The notes under the pieces: model-generated
Databases searched by the model: none
What the model was told of the DNA's origin: nothing
The model's input: the letters and a program-made list of their open reading frames with translations, nothing else
Part shown: in pieces, positions 25,000 through 31,639 of the stretch
How positions within the stretch are numbered: the first letter of the stretch is position 1
Layout: each line of letters starts with the position of its first letter
Assembly: GCA_937982565.1 (NCBI GenBank)
Contig: CALJLN010000046.1
Span: forward strand, 1-64,000
Reading direction: 5' to 3'
Source of the DNA: UBA2421 sp002343075
GTDB lineage: Bacteria; Planctomycetota; Phycisphaerae; Tepidisphaerales; Tepidisphaeraceae
Length of the DNA: 64,000 nucleotides
Made by a program: the position numbers and the translations under genes

Positions 25000-25280
25000 T
25001 CGTTTCGCCGCGCAGAAGACTCTTTCAGCCGCTCCGCCATTCTCGAATGGCGCAAGAGAATCGTTTACCGCGCAAAAGGATCTTTCACGCTCTAAAAGAT
25101 TCGCGCAGCCGATGAAAGATTCTCTTGGCTCCTGCGCAATTCTTTTGGCTCCTAAACGAATTGTTTAGCCGCTGCGCCATTCTTTTAGCCCGTGCGCAAT
25201 TCTTTCAGGCCGTGCGAGAATCTTTTAGACGCTAAAACATTCTCTTAGCTCCTAAAAGATTCTCTTAGCCGGCGCAATTT
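25000..25280. repeat. Array of about fourteen degenerate 20-bp units in exact register
   Basis: From 25021 to 25280 the sequence divides into thirteen consecutive 20-mers with no gap; a 21-bp related unit precedes at 25000. The units begin TCTTTTAGCC or close variants and end in AAAAGAT-, GCGCAAT- or GCGCCAT-like forms. In all thirteen, position 1 is T; position 2 is C in twelve, position 7 is A in eleven, and position 19 is A in eleven. Twenty is not a multiple of three, so this is not a protein repeat. Confidence 0.75.
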
Positions 25281-25440
25281 CGGCGCGCCGTGCGTTTCAG
25301 TTTTTCCCGCGCGATCTTGTCGGACGCGTGGTTGTCGCACGCTAAATTACGCTCAAACCCTGCGCGGCGGGGGGCGGGCGCACGCTGCGCCGGTGGTGCG
25401 AATGGAAAAATCGGCAAAGTTGTTAAGTCGCGCAATGGTG

Positions 25441-25501
25441 ATCCGATGCACAGAGAAGAACCGGTGCATGGAAATGCAACGTTCGTTGCGATGCATCGGA
25501 T
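25441..25501 (+). ncRNA. Structured element with 10-bp closing stem and inner hairpin
   Basis: ATCCGATGCA (25441-25450) and its exact complement (25492-25501) enclose TGCAT-GGAA-ATGCA (25465-25478), a hairpin with a GNRA-type loop, and a possible short AAC/GTT stem. It ends 53 nt before the ATG at 25555, so it may sit in that gene's leader. Confidence 0.45.
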
Positions 25502-25554
25502 AACAGCTCGCGGTTGTGGGCACGCAAGCGCGACTTAGACTACGGAGTTGTCCA

Positions 25555-26244
25555 ATGCCAAGCACTGTTCTGCAGTTTCCGCCCAGCGACCCGGGGTTGC
25601 TGGCGTGGAGTTTGAATTTTAAGGATCTGATCACCGCAGCGCCGACGACCTACGGCCTGACCGCCGGCGACGCGACCGCGTACGGCACGGTGCACACCGC
25701 GTTCGCGACCGCCCTGGCGGCGTGTGACCCGGCCGTGCGCAACAAGACGGCAGTGGCGACGAAGAACGCGGCGAAGGCGACGCTTAAGAACGCCGCGACG
25801 CTGCTGGCCAACAAGGTCTACAGCACGGCAGCGGTGACCAACGCGCAGAAGATCGAGCTGGGCATTCCCCCGCGCAACGCGCCCTCGCCCATTCCGGCGC
25901 CGGCGCTGGCGCCGGTGATCGAAGTGCAATCGGTGAACGCCTGGACGGTGAAGATTCGGCTGAAGGATGCCGCATCGGGTAGTCGCCGTGGGAAACCGCC
26001 GGGGGTGAGTGGCGCTTCGGTCTTCAGCTATGTCGGGCCGGCCGTACCGACGGATATCAGCGCGTGGAAGTTTGAAGGGAACGTCGGGCGGACGACGGTG
26101 GATGTGGTGTTCAATGAATCGCTCGCGTCGGGAACGCGGGTGTGGCTGACGGCGTTCTGGTTTAACGGGCGCAAGCAAAGCGGCCCGGCATGCCCCCCGG
26201 TAGGCACGCACCTGCAAGGCGGCGGCGTGCAACTGGCGGCGTAA
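25555..26244 (+). CDS. Unknown protein, helical N-domain and FN3-like C-domain
   Basis: A 229-aa protein I cannot name. Residues 1-95 look helical and aromatic-poor with a characteristic run (LAWSLNFKDLI, YGLTAGDATAY, VTNAQKIELGIPPRN), then a Pro/Ala linker (PSPIPAPALAPVI) and a beta-rich domain (VNAWTVKIRLKDAA, WKFEGNVGRTTVDVVF, GTRVWLTAFWFNGR) resembling a fibronectin type III strand set. No signal peptide or membrane helix is seen. GGAG lies seven bases before the ATG. The next gene, also unknown and beta-rich, begins 104 bp downstream on the same strand, so the two may be one unit. Similar two-part proteins occur in planctomycetes and verrucomicrobia to my recollection; no function is known to me. 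Confidence 0.7.
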   Translation: MPSTVLQFPPSDPGLLAWSLNFKDLITAAPTTYGLTAGDATAYGTVHTAFATALAACDPAVRNKTAVATKNAAKATLKNAATLLANKVYSTAAVTNAQKIELGIPPRNAPSPIPAPALAPVIEVQSVNAWTVKIRLKDAASGSRRGKPPGVSGASVFSYVGPAVPTDISAWKFEGNVGRTTVDVVFNESLASGTRVWLTAFWFNGRKQSGPACPPVGTHLQGGGVQLAA

Positions 26245-26251
26245 GGAAACA

Positions 26252-26330
26252 GTGGACGGTGGGAAGTGTGCCGAAGGCAGTCGGCAGAGGTTGACTACGC
26301 CCTGCGCGCTGCGCGCTGCCCACCGTCCAC
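26252..26330. repeat. 12-bp inverted repeat between the two unknown genes
   Basis: GTGGACGGTGGG (26252-26263) and its exact complement (26319-26330) flank a 55-bp spacer that includes GCGC-rich repeats (CTGCGCGCTGCGCGCTGCC). This may be a dispersed intergenic repeat or a weak terminator. Confidence 0.5.
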
Positions 26331-26348
26331 GTTAGACGAGGTGCATTG

Positions 26349-26732
26349 ATGATCATCATTCCTCCAGTGCTGTACCGCAGGCGGCAACGCGTGAAAGAGG
26401 CGGCGAAAAGCACCCCGGCGCCGGTGGCGATGGCGCTGGTGGCGGTGGCTTACGACGAGGGGGTGTCGGTGCAGTTGCAGTTTAACCAGCCAATCAGCAT
26501 CGGGGCGTTTGCTACGGATTTGCTCACTGTTTCCGATGAAATGACCGGCTTCCGATACATCGGCGGCGTGGCGACGCTGACGGCGCCGGATACGGTGTCG
26601 GTCTCGCTGACGATTCTCGATGACTCGGTGTTGCCGGGTGTGTTGCTTTATGTAGACGACGGCGGCGGCATCGTGGGCACCGACGGCGCGCCCTGGGCGG
26701 GCGCTGCGGCGCTGCCGATTCCGTTTGGGTGA
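26349..26732 (+). CDS. Unknown beta-rich small protein
   Basis: A 127-aa protein with a basic start (MIIIPPVLYRRRQRVKE) followed by an all-beta domain of about 95 residues (AVAYDEGVSVQLQFNQPISI, DLLTVSDEMTGFRYIGGVAT, VSVSLTILDDSVLPGVLLYV). The strand pattern resembles an Ig-like or SwmB-like sandwich, but no family is certain. ATG 26349 is one codon after an in-frame TTG; GAGGTGC lies seven bases upstream. It follows the helical/FN3-like gene on the same strand across a 104-bp gap with an inverted repeat. Function unknown. Confidence 0.65.
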   Translation: MIIIPPVLYRRRQRVKEAAKSTPAPVAMALVAVAYDEGVSVQLQFNQPISIGAFATDLLTVSDEMTGFRYIGGVATLTAPDTVSVSLTILDDSVLPGVLLYVDDGGGIVGTDGAPWAGAAALPIPFG

Positions 26733-26739
26733 GGGGAGA

Positions 26740-26777
26740 GAGGTGAACCACGAAGGGCACGAAGGGCACGAAGAAGA
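26740..26777. repeat. Tandem 9-bp repeat of a dispersed intergenic type
   Basis: CACGAAGGG occurs twice in tandem, followed by CACGAAGAA, giving the AACCACGAAGGGCACGAAG-type run that I recall as common between genes in planctomycetes and related phyla. Confidence 0.55.
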
Positions 26778-26909
26778 ACTTTTGTAAATGGTTGCTTTGT
26801 GGCTTGGGGTTTCTGGTCGTTCACTTTTCTGGGCTGCGGTGTTTGTGGCTCTGCGGTTGGTTCTCTTCGGATTGATCAAGAGCGAGCTTGTTTCAGATTC
26901 GCCGCAGAA

Positions 26910-26947
26910 CCCTCTCCCCTGCCGTCTGCCGGTGTAGCGGGAGAGGG
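26910..26947. terminator. Hairpin between converging genes
   Basis: CCCTCTCCC (26910-26918) pairs with GGGAGAGGG (26939-26947) across 20 nt. It is another dispersed planctomycete-type repeat and may terminate one or both converging genes. Confidence 0.35.
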
Positions 26948-27006
26948 AGTTGCCGCTGCCGGGGGTGCTGGTTTTCATTCGTCATGGGGCGCTTGATGGG
27001 CGTGGC

Positions 27007-27423
27007 CTACCCCGCGGCGCTCTTTGCCCCGCCGCCTCCGGCTGCCAGCGCTCCTACATACCCCGCGGCGAGTTTTGTGAGGAATGAGATCGTGAACAGC
27101 ACGGCGATTTTCGGCGTCATTCCGACGGCCAGCAAGATCGCGGCGTCGATGATGGCGTAGGCGAGCCAGACTACCAGCAGCGCCTTGACGCCGCCGTCTT
27201 GCCAGCCGGCGACCCAATAGCCGGCCAGGAACATAAGCGGAATGCCCGCGATAATGCTGCAAAAGGGTGCGGCGGACTGGACATGCTGGTCGTAGAACTC
27301 CTTTGGGTGGCCGGGGTTGATCAGGTGGCCGTAGACGACCATGTAAAGAATGCTCGCGACGATGTTGAGCACCATCACCAGCACAGCAACGCCGATCAAT
27401 GAGAGCACGCGGACGAGAGTCAT
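27007..27423 (-). CDS. Four-helix membrane protein of unknown function
   Basis: A 138-aa polytopic protein with four hydrophobic helices (VLSLIGVAVLVMVLNIVASI, SAAPFCSIIAGIPLMFLAGY, ALLVVWLAYAIIDAAILLAV, IAVLFTISFLTKLAAGYVGA) and a Gly/Ala tail. No catalytic motif is visible. AAGGAG six bases before the ATG gives a firm start. It sits alone between the unknown pair and uppS, on the opposite strand to the former. Confidence 0.75.
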   Translation of the reverse strand: MTLVRVLSLIGVAVLVMVLNIVASILYMVVYGHLINPGHPKEFYDQHVQSAAPFCSIIAGIPLMFLAGYWVAGWQDGGVKALLVVWLAYAIIDAAILLAVGMTPKIAVLFTISFLTKLAAGYVGALAAGGGGAKSAAG

Positions 27424-27562
27424 ACAATCTCCTTCTGATTGATGGCGGGATTATCCGCCTCTGAGGCGATAATGATAGCGGGCGGGTCGGGGCGTGCTTG
27501 ACGAATCCTGCGCGCGGGCGGATGAGACCGGAGGCCGCGACGCTGCAAGGGTGCGGGTTCGG

Positions 27563-28336
27563 TTAGTCGGTCTTCTGCATGGTGTTGGTGTGATCGAGCG
27601 CGCCGAAGCGGCGGTTGCGCTTCGCGAATGCTGCGATGGCCTGGTGCAGATCGGATTCGGAAAAATCGGGCCAGAGTGTGTCGCTCACAAACAACTCGGC
27701 GTAGCTGATCTGCCAGAGGAGATAGTTGCTGACGCGCATCTCACCGGCGGTGCGGATGAGCAGGTCGGGGTCGGGCATACCCGCGGTGTAGAGATGGTCG
27801 GTGATGGTTTGCTCGTCGATGGCGTCGGGCTTGATTTCCCCCGCCTTCACCCTGCGGGCGATCGCCTGCACGGCATCGGTGATTTCGGCCCGGCTGCCAT
27901 AATTCAGCGCCAGGACGAGAGTAAGGCCGGTGTTATCCCGCGTTTCTTTGAGGGTGACTTCGACTTCTTCGAGGACGGGATCGGGGAGGTTATCGAGCCG
28001 GCCGATCTGGGCGAAGCGGATGTTGTTTTCCATCATCGTCTGCCGCTCGCCGCGGAGATATTCGACGTACATTTCCATGAGGAAGCCGACTTCGCGCGTC
28101 GGTCGCTTCCAGTTTTCGAGGCTGAAGGAGTAAAGCGTGAGATAGTCCGGCCCGCCGTGATGCGTGCGGAGGCGGGCACATTCGGTGACGATCTTTCGAA
28201 CGGTCTTGGCGCCTTCCTGATGCCCGCGCACGCGCTCCAACTGCCGCCGGACGGCCCAGCGGCCATTTCCGTCCATTATGATGGCGATGTGACGGGGGAA
28301 GCGGTTGGAGGGGATAGAGTCAATCGCCTCATTCAT
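27563..28336 (-). CDS. uppS: Isoprenyl transferase (undecaprenyl diphosphate synthase)
   Basis: A 257-aa cis-prenyltransferase that elongates farnesyl diphosphate to the C55 lipid carrier for peptidoglycan and polysaccharide assembly. HIAIIMDGNGRWAVRR carries the catalytic Asp and the diphosphate-binding residues; LTLYSFSLENWKRP, LVLALNYGSRAEITDA and the C-terminal PDLLIRTAGEMRVSNYLLWQ and ELFVSDTLWPDF complete the family blocks. The start ATG overlaps the stop of the PIN toxin gene by 4 bp, an unusual coupling of an essential enzyme with a toxin/antitoxin pair. Confidence 0.95.
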   Translation of the reverse strand: MNEAIDSIPSNRFPRHIAIIMDGNGRWAVRRQLERVRGHQEGAKTVRKIVTECARLRTHHGGPDYLTLYSFSLENWKRPTREVGFLMEMYVEYLRGERQTMMENNIRFAQIGRLDNLPDPVLEEVEVTLKETRDNTGLTLVLALNYGSRAEITDAVQAIARRVKAGEIKPDAIDEQTITDHLYTAGMPDPDLLIRTAGEMRVSNYLLWQISYAELFVSDTLWPDFSESDLHQAIAAFAKRNRRFGALDHTNTMQKTD

Positions 28337-28788
28337 GCGGTTGGGGCTCCGTTTGCGGCTCCGTTTGCGTCGGCGTGGTGCCTTTCCATGCGATCGGGAC
28401 CAATCCAGAATCGACGATCGCGTTGTCCGCCGTCAAGAAGTACTGCATCGATCCCTGCTTGTTGCATGACAAGTGCAGTGGCGACGATGAGGCGGTCATG
28501 CAGATCGTTCATGCCCACAATTGCCGAAGCCTGGACGACCACATCGCGGGTGACAGGTGCTATTGTTAAACGCCGGTCTGCATCGACCGCATTGATGAGC
28601 GATTCTACAGATTCAATTTCAACGCGCTTCTTCTCGACAACCATCACCGCCTCGGCCAGTGCGATTGCCGGCAGAACTAGCACGGCATTGGGGTCACTCA
28701 TGATCTGTCGGGCGGCGCTGCCGAGATTCGGATTATCAGTGAGGTACCAGACGAGTGCATGAGCATCAATCACGTGGGAAGAATTCAT
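28333..28788 (-). CDS. PIN-domain ribonuclease toxin (VapC-like)
   Basis: A 151-aa PIN protein. Acidic residues of the nuclease site appear in order: VIDAHALVWYL (Asp at the first strand), LPAIALAEAVMV (Glu), and MNDLHDRLIVATALVMQQAG (Asp pair). Known VapC toxins cut tRNA or rRNA. It is preceded by the small antitoxin-like gene with a 23-bp overlap and followed by uppS with a 4-bp overlap, so all three form one operon. ATG 28788 is preferred over a GTG at 28797 because it places the first acidic residue at the usual distance. The rRNA or tRNA target is unknown. Confidence 0.85.
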   Translation of the reverse strand: MNSSHVIDAHALVWYLTDNPNLGSAARQIMSDPNAVLVLPAIALAEAVMVVEKKRVEIESVESLINAVDADRRLTIAPVTRDVVVQASAIVGMNDLHDRLIVATALVMQQAGIDAVLLDGGQRDRRFWIGPDRMERHHADANGAANGAPTA

Positions 28789-29023
28789 CAATCTCACGCT
28801 CCAAGTGTTCTTGCGCTTCTCGACGGACCTGCCGGAAGTCCTCTAGTGTGGACTGCTGACCCCCGCGCGTTCTCAGCATACCCAGCTTCATCATCCTGCC
28901 AGAAACTGGCTGATCGGCTGGTTGCTCGAACCTGAGTTCAACCGCTGTTCCGTCGGGCAACGCCAGTGGCACTTCTGGCGTTACCACTCCGCCACGCACT
29001 ACACCTCTTACCGTTCTAGTCAT
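28766..29023 (-). CDS. AF2212-like (DUF104-type) antitoxin
   Basis: An 85-aa protein. Its N-terminal part (VRGVVRGGVVTPEVPLALPDGTAVELRF) matches the short beta-barrel of AF2212-like antitoxins that pair with PIN toxins, and the C-terminal tail (LEREIDEFFPRD) is acidic, as expected for the segment that wraps the toxin. GAGGTG lies four bases before the ATG. It overlaps the toxin start by 23 bp and lies 11 bp downstream of cimA, so the operon cimA-antitoxin-toxin-uppS is likely. Confidence 0.8.
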   Translation of the reverse strand: MTRTVRGVVRGGVVTPEVPLALPDGTAVELRFEQPADQPVSGRMMKLGMLRTRGGQQSTLEDFRQVRREAQEHLEREIDEFFPRD

Positions 29024-29034
29024 CGCACACCTCG

Positions 29035-30627
29035 CTACGCTGTCGCGCTCTCCTCTACATGCACCAGATGATACTCATAAGCATCCACGATTGCCTGCCA
29101 GCTGGCATCGATGATATTGCTGCTCACGCCGATGGTGCCAAAGATTTCCTTACGCCTGTCGGGCAGGTCGCGACGCCACTCGACCACCACCCGCACGGCG
29201 GCGGCGGTTTCGGCGCGGGCGTTGATCACCCGCACCTTGTAATCCACGAGGTGCACATCGGCGATGGCGGCATACCGAGGCTGGAGCGCGCGTCGCAGTG
29301 CCTGATTGAGTGCATCCACCGGGCCATCGCCCTCGGCTACGGTATGCTCGGTGGCCTCTGCAATCTTCAGCTTGACCGTCGCCTCGGCGACCGGCGCGCC
29401 GCCGTTTTGTCGCGCCACTTCCACCCGATAGTTGGCAAGATCAAAAAAAGTACGGTGCCGCTTGATTTCCCGCCGCAGGAGCAGCTCAAAACTGGCTTCC
29501 GCGGCTTCAAACTGGTAGCCGGCGTTCTCCAGATTCTGCACATGCTCCAGCACCTTTTTCAGCACAGCCTTATCATTCTCAATCTCAAACTTCCTCCCGG
29601 CTTTGGCGGCGATGTTACTTTGGCCGGAAAGCTCGCTCACCAGCACCCGCCGGGTGTTGCCGACGGCTTCTGGATCAATGTGCTCGTAAGTGATCGGGTC
29701 TTTCTGCACCGCGTGGACATGCATGCCTCCTTTGTGCGCAAAGGCCGACGCGCCTACATATGGCTGCCCGCTGTGGAGGTTCATGTTGGCAATCTCATAG
29801 ACATAGCGGCTCACTTCGGTCAGACGCTTAAGCGTGCCGGGGCGGAGAGTCTCATACCCAAGTTTTAGCGACAAGTTGGCGATAAGCGGAATCAGGTCCA
29901 TGTTACCGCAGCGTTCGCCGACGCCATTGATCGTACCCTGCACATGACTCGCGCCGGCCTTGACGGCGGCGAGCGCATTGGCAACTGCCAGCGCCGAGTC
30001 GTTGTGCGTATGAATACCAACCTTCGCCGACGCCTTTCCCACGACCGCGGCCACCGCGGCCTCTGTTTGCTCGGGCAATGTGCCGCCATTGGTATCGCAA
30101 AGACAAAGCGTGCTCGCGCCTGCTTCCTCGGCGGCCAGGACGGTGGCCAGGGCGTAGTCGCGATCTGCTTTATAGGCATCAAAGAAATGCTCGGCGTCGT
30201 AAACCACTTCACGACCTGCTTCACGAAAGAGCGCGACGGTTTCACGAATCATCGCGAGATTTTCATGCCGATCGACATTGAGTACGCGCGTCGCCTGAAA
30301 CTCGCTGCTTTTACCGACGATCGTTACGACGGGCGTCTGGGCTTCCATCAAGGCGGCCAGGCCGGGGTCTTCACACGCCTTCATGCCCCGCCGGCGCGTC
30401 ATCCCGAAGGCTGCCACCTTTGCATGCTTCAATCCGGCCGTTCGGATCTCGCGAAAAAATGCCTCGTCCTTCGGGTTGGAAAGCGGAAATCCGCCTTCTA
30501 TGTAATCAACGCCCAGTTCATCGAGTTTCAGCGCAATCTGCAGCTTGTCCTGTAGCGAAAGATTAAATCCCTCGCCCTGCGTGCCGTCGCGCAACGTGGT
30601 GTCGTAGATGTCAATTCTCACGGGCAT
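29035..30627 (-). CDS. cimA: (R)-Citramalate synthase
   Basis: A 530-aa enzyme of the isopropylmalate/citramalate synthase family. The N-terminal TIM-barrel has IDIYDTTLRDGTQGEGFNLS with the metal-binding Asp, IGGFPLSNPKDEAFF-like GGFP, HTHNDSALAVAN with the His pair, and QGTINGVGERCGN. The C-terminal half carries LeuA-type dimer segments. The sequence order and length fit the CimA class that condenses pyruvate and acetyl-CoA to citramalate for isoleucine synthesis, though an isopropylmalate synthase cannot be strictly excluded. The start is ATG 30627, 7 nt after GGAAAG. LeuB (17.6 kb) would be the downstream dehydrogenase. A terminator-like hairpin lies about 225 nt upstream. Confidence 0.9.
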   Translation of the reverse strand: MPVRIDIYDTTLRDGTQGEGFNLSLQDKLQIALKLDELGVDYIEGGFPLSNPKDEAFFREIRTAGLKHAKVAAFGMTRRRGMKACEDPGLAALMEAQTPVVTIVGKSSEFQATRVLNVDRHENLAMIRETVALFREAGREVVYDAEHFFDAYKADRDYALATVLAAEEAGASTLCLCDTNGGTLPEQTEAAVAAVVGKASAKVGIHTHNDSALAVANALAAVKAGASHVQGTINGVGERCGNMDLIPLIANLSLKLGYETLRPGTLKRLTEVSRYVYEIANMNLHSGQPYVGASAFAHKGGMHVHAVQKDPITYEHIDPEAVGNTRRVLVSELSGQSNIAAKAGRKFEIENDKAVLKKVLEHVQNLENAGYQFEAAEASFELLLRREIKRHRTFFDLANYRVEVARQNGGAPVAEATVKLKIAEATEHTVAEGDGPVDALNQALRRALQPRYAAIADVHLVDYKVRVINARAETAAAVRVVVEWRRDLPDRRKEIFGTIGVSSNIIDASWQAIVDAYEYHLVHVEESATA

Positions 30628-31090
30628 ACCAAGTCTTTCCAATATTCAGCGAGCGAAGCTGTCGGGACGAAACTCGCGGCGTGCACACGTCGCGCGGGTG
30701 GCGCGGGTGGTTGCACACCGGTTCAGACTCTTCCAAACTGCGCAGCCGACTTGTTAGCTGCGCTCGACTTAGACTCGAACCGAATCAACCATGATAGCCG
30801 ATTCGACCGTGCCCTGGCAGTTCCACCGCTGCGACAAAACTGCATTGGTGTTCAAAACAAAACACCCCGCCACAGGCGGGGTGCTCGTTTGTTTTGCGCC
30901 ACATTTCGTGCGTAAACGATCAGCCCTGCCCGCATTTCTGTGCGGTAATAATGACGGGGCTAATGCAAATCACGCAATTCACGAGGTCTAACTTAGCTTT
31001 CAGGCAGTGCTGACGCAAGCGCAAACTTACTTCGTCGACTACGCCGGGCTATGATTCAGAGGTAAAGGACAACTCGTGAAGGACAACTCT
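30628..31090. other. Intergenic region between cimA and dps with a terminator-like hairpin
   Basis: About 460 bp without a gene. It contains a GCGCAGC/GCTGCGC hairpin (about 30740-30763), the terminator described next, and otherwise nothing I recognise. I looked for a tRNA, a T-box and a tmRNA and could not fit one. Confidence 0.6.
30852..30883 (-). terminator. Strong intrinsic terminator upstream of cimA
   Basis: CACCCCGCC (30863-30871), a 3-nt loop and GGCGGGGTG (30875-30883) form a perfect 9-bp stem. On the minus strand it is followed by TTTTGTTTTG; the plus strand also has a T-rich run (GTTTGTTTT). It lies 225 nt before cimA on that gene's strand, so it ends a short transcript or acts as a leader attenuator. 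Confidence 0.7.
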
Positions 31091-31564
31091 ATGAACTCCA
31101 CAAAGAACGATTTATCGCCGAGAACCCGTGAAGCGGTGGCCTCGTTGTTGAATGCCCGACTCGCCGACTCGATTGATTTGCTCAGCCAAGTCAAAGTAGC
31201 GCACTGGAATGTGAAGGGCAACAACTTTATCGCCCTGCACGAACTGTTCGACAAGGTCTATGCCGCGGTCGAGGCCGCTATCGACGAGATTGCCGAGCGC
31301 TGCGTTGCACTCGGAGGCACGGCGCTTGGCACAGTGCGCATCGCCGCCAGGACGAGCACGCTAGCCGAGTACCCCGCCAGGCTCACCAAGTCGAGCGACC
31401 ACGTCAAAGCTATTTCGGATCGACTTGCCGTGTATGGCAAACTGCTTCGTAAAGCGATTGATGAAGCCGACAAGCTTGGCGACAAAGGCACCGCCGATTT
31501 GTTCACTGGCGTTTCGAGGGAAATCGACAAGATGCTTTGGTTTGTTGAATCGCACGCCGCCTGA
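31091..31564 (+). CDS. dps: Dps-like DNA-starvation/ferritin-family protein
   Basis: A 157-aa mini-ferritin. The ferroxidase residues are in AHWNVKGNNFIALHELFDKV and AIDEIAERCVALGG, in the order of Dps proteins (His-Asp-Glu across a dimer interface), and the C-terminal helix contains DLFTGVSREIDKMLWFVESH. It would store iron and protect DNA by oxidising Fe(II) with H2O2. Two starts are possible: GTG 31076 and ATG 31091, each preceded by the same AAGGACAACTC, a small duplication. The ATG is preferred because the spacing to AAGGA is 7 nt. It converges on the zinc-ribbon gene. Confidence 0.9.
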   Translation: MNSTKNDLSPRTREAVASLLNARLADSIDLLSQVKVAHWNVKGNNFIALHELFDKVYAAVEAAIDEIAERCVALGGTALGTVRIAARTSTLAEYPARLTKSSDHVKAISDRLAVYGKLLRKAIDEADKLGDKGTADLFTGVSREIDKMLWFVESHAA

Positions 31565-31639
31565 TGCATTCGTGGGCGAAATGACACGCTGCGTGTCGGC
31601 CATTGGCCATTCAGTCCGTCTAATCGTCCATGCGCGCCG

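Larger units (their letters stand above)
24216..25554. other. 1.3 kb gene-free region with dense nucleic-acid structure
   Basis: No protein I can support lies here; the open frames are short, compositionally odd and lack ribosome sites. It contains a TetR-operator-like dyad over a TATAAT box (24668-24688), competing hairpins (24890-24954), a 20-bp-phased degenerate array (25000-25280) and a three-helix fold (25441-25501). Confidence 0.7.

Noticed and set aside
24184..25055. Small open frames in the gene-free region
   Set aside because: Low-complexity Arg/Ser/Pro composition, no ribosome site, and they run through the hairpins and the operator dyad.
25000..25280. The 20-bp array as a protein-coding repeat
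   Set aside because: The period is not a multiple of three, stops occur in all frames and translations do not repeat.
30721..30790. tRNA- or T-box-like sequence (GGTTCGAGTC on the minus strand)
   Set aside because: The T-stem does not pair and no acceptor or anticodon arm could be fitted; no T-box consensus was found.
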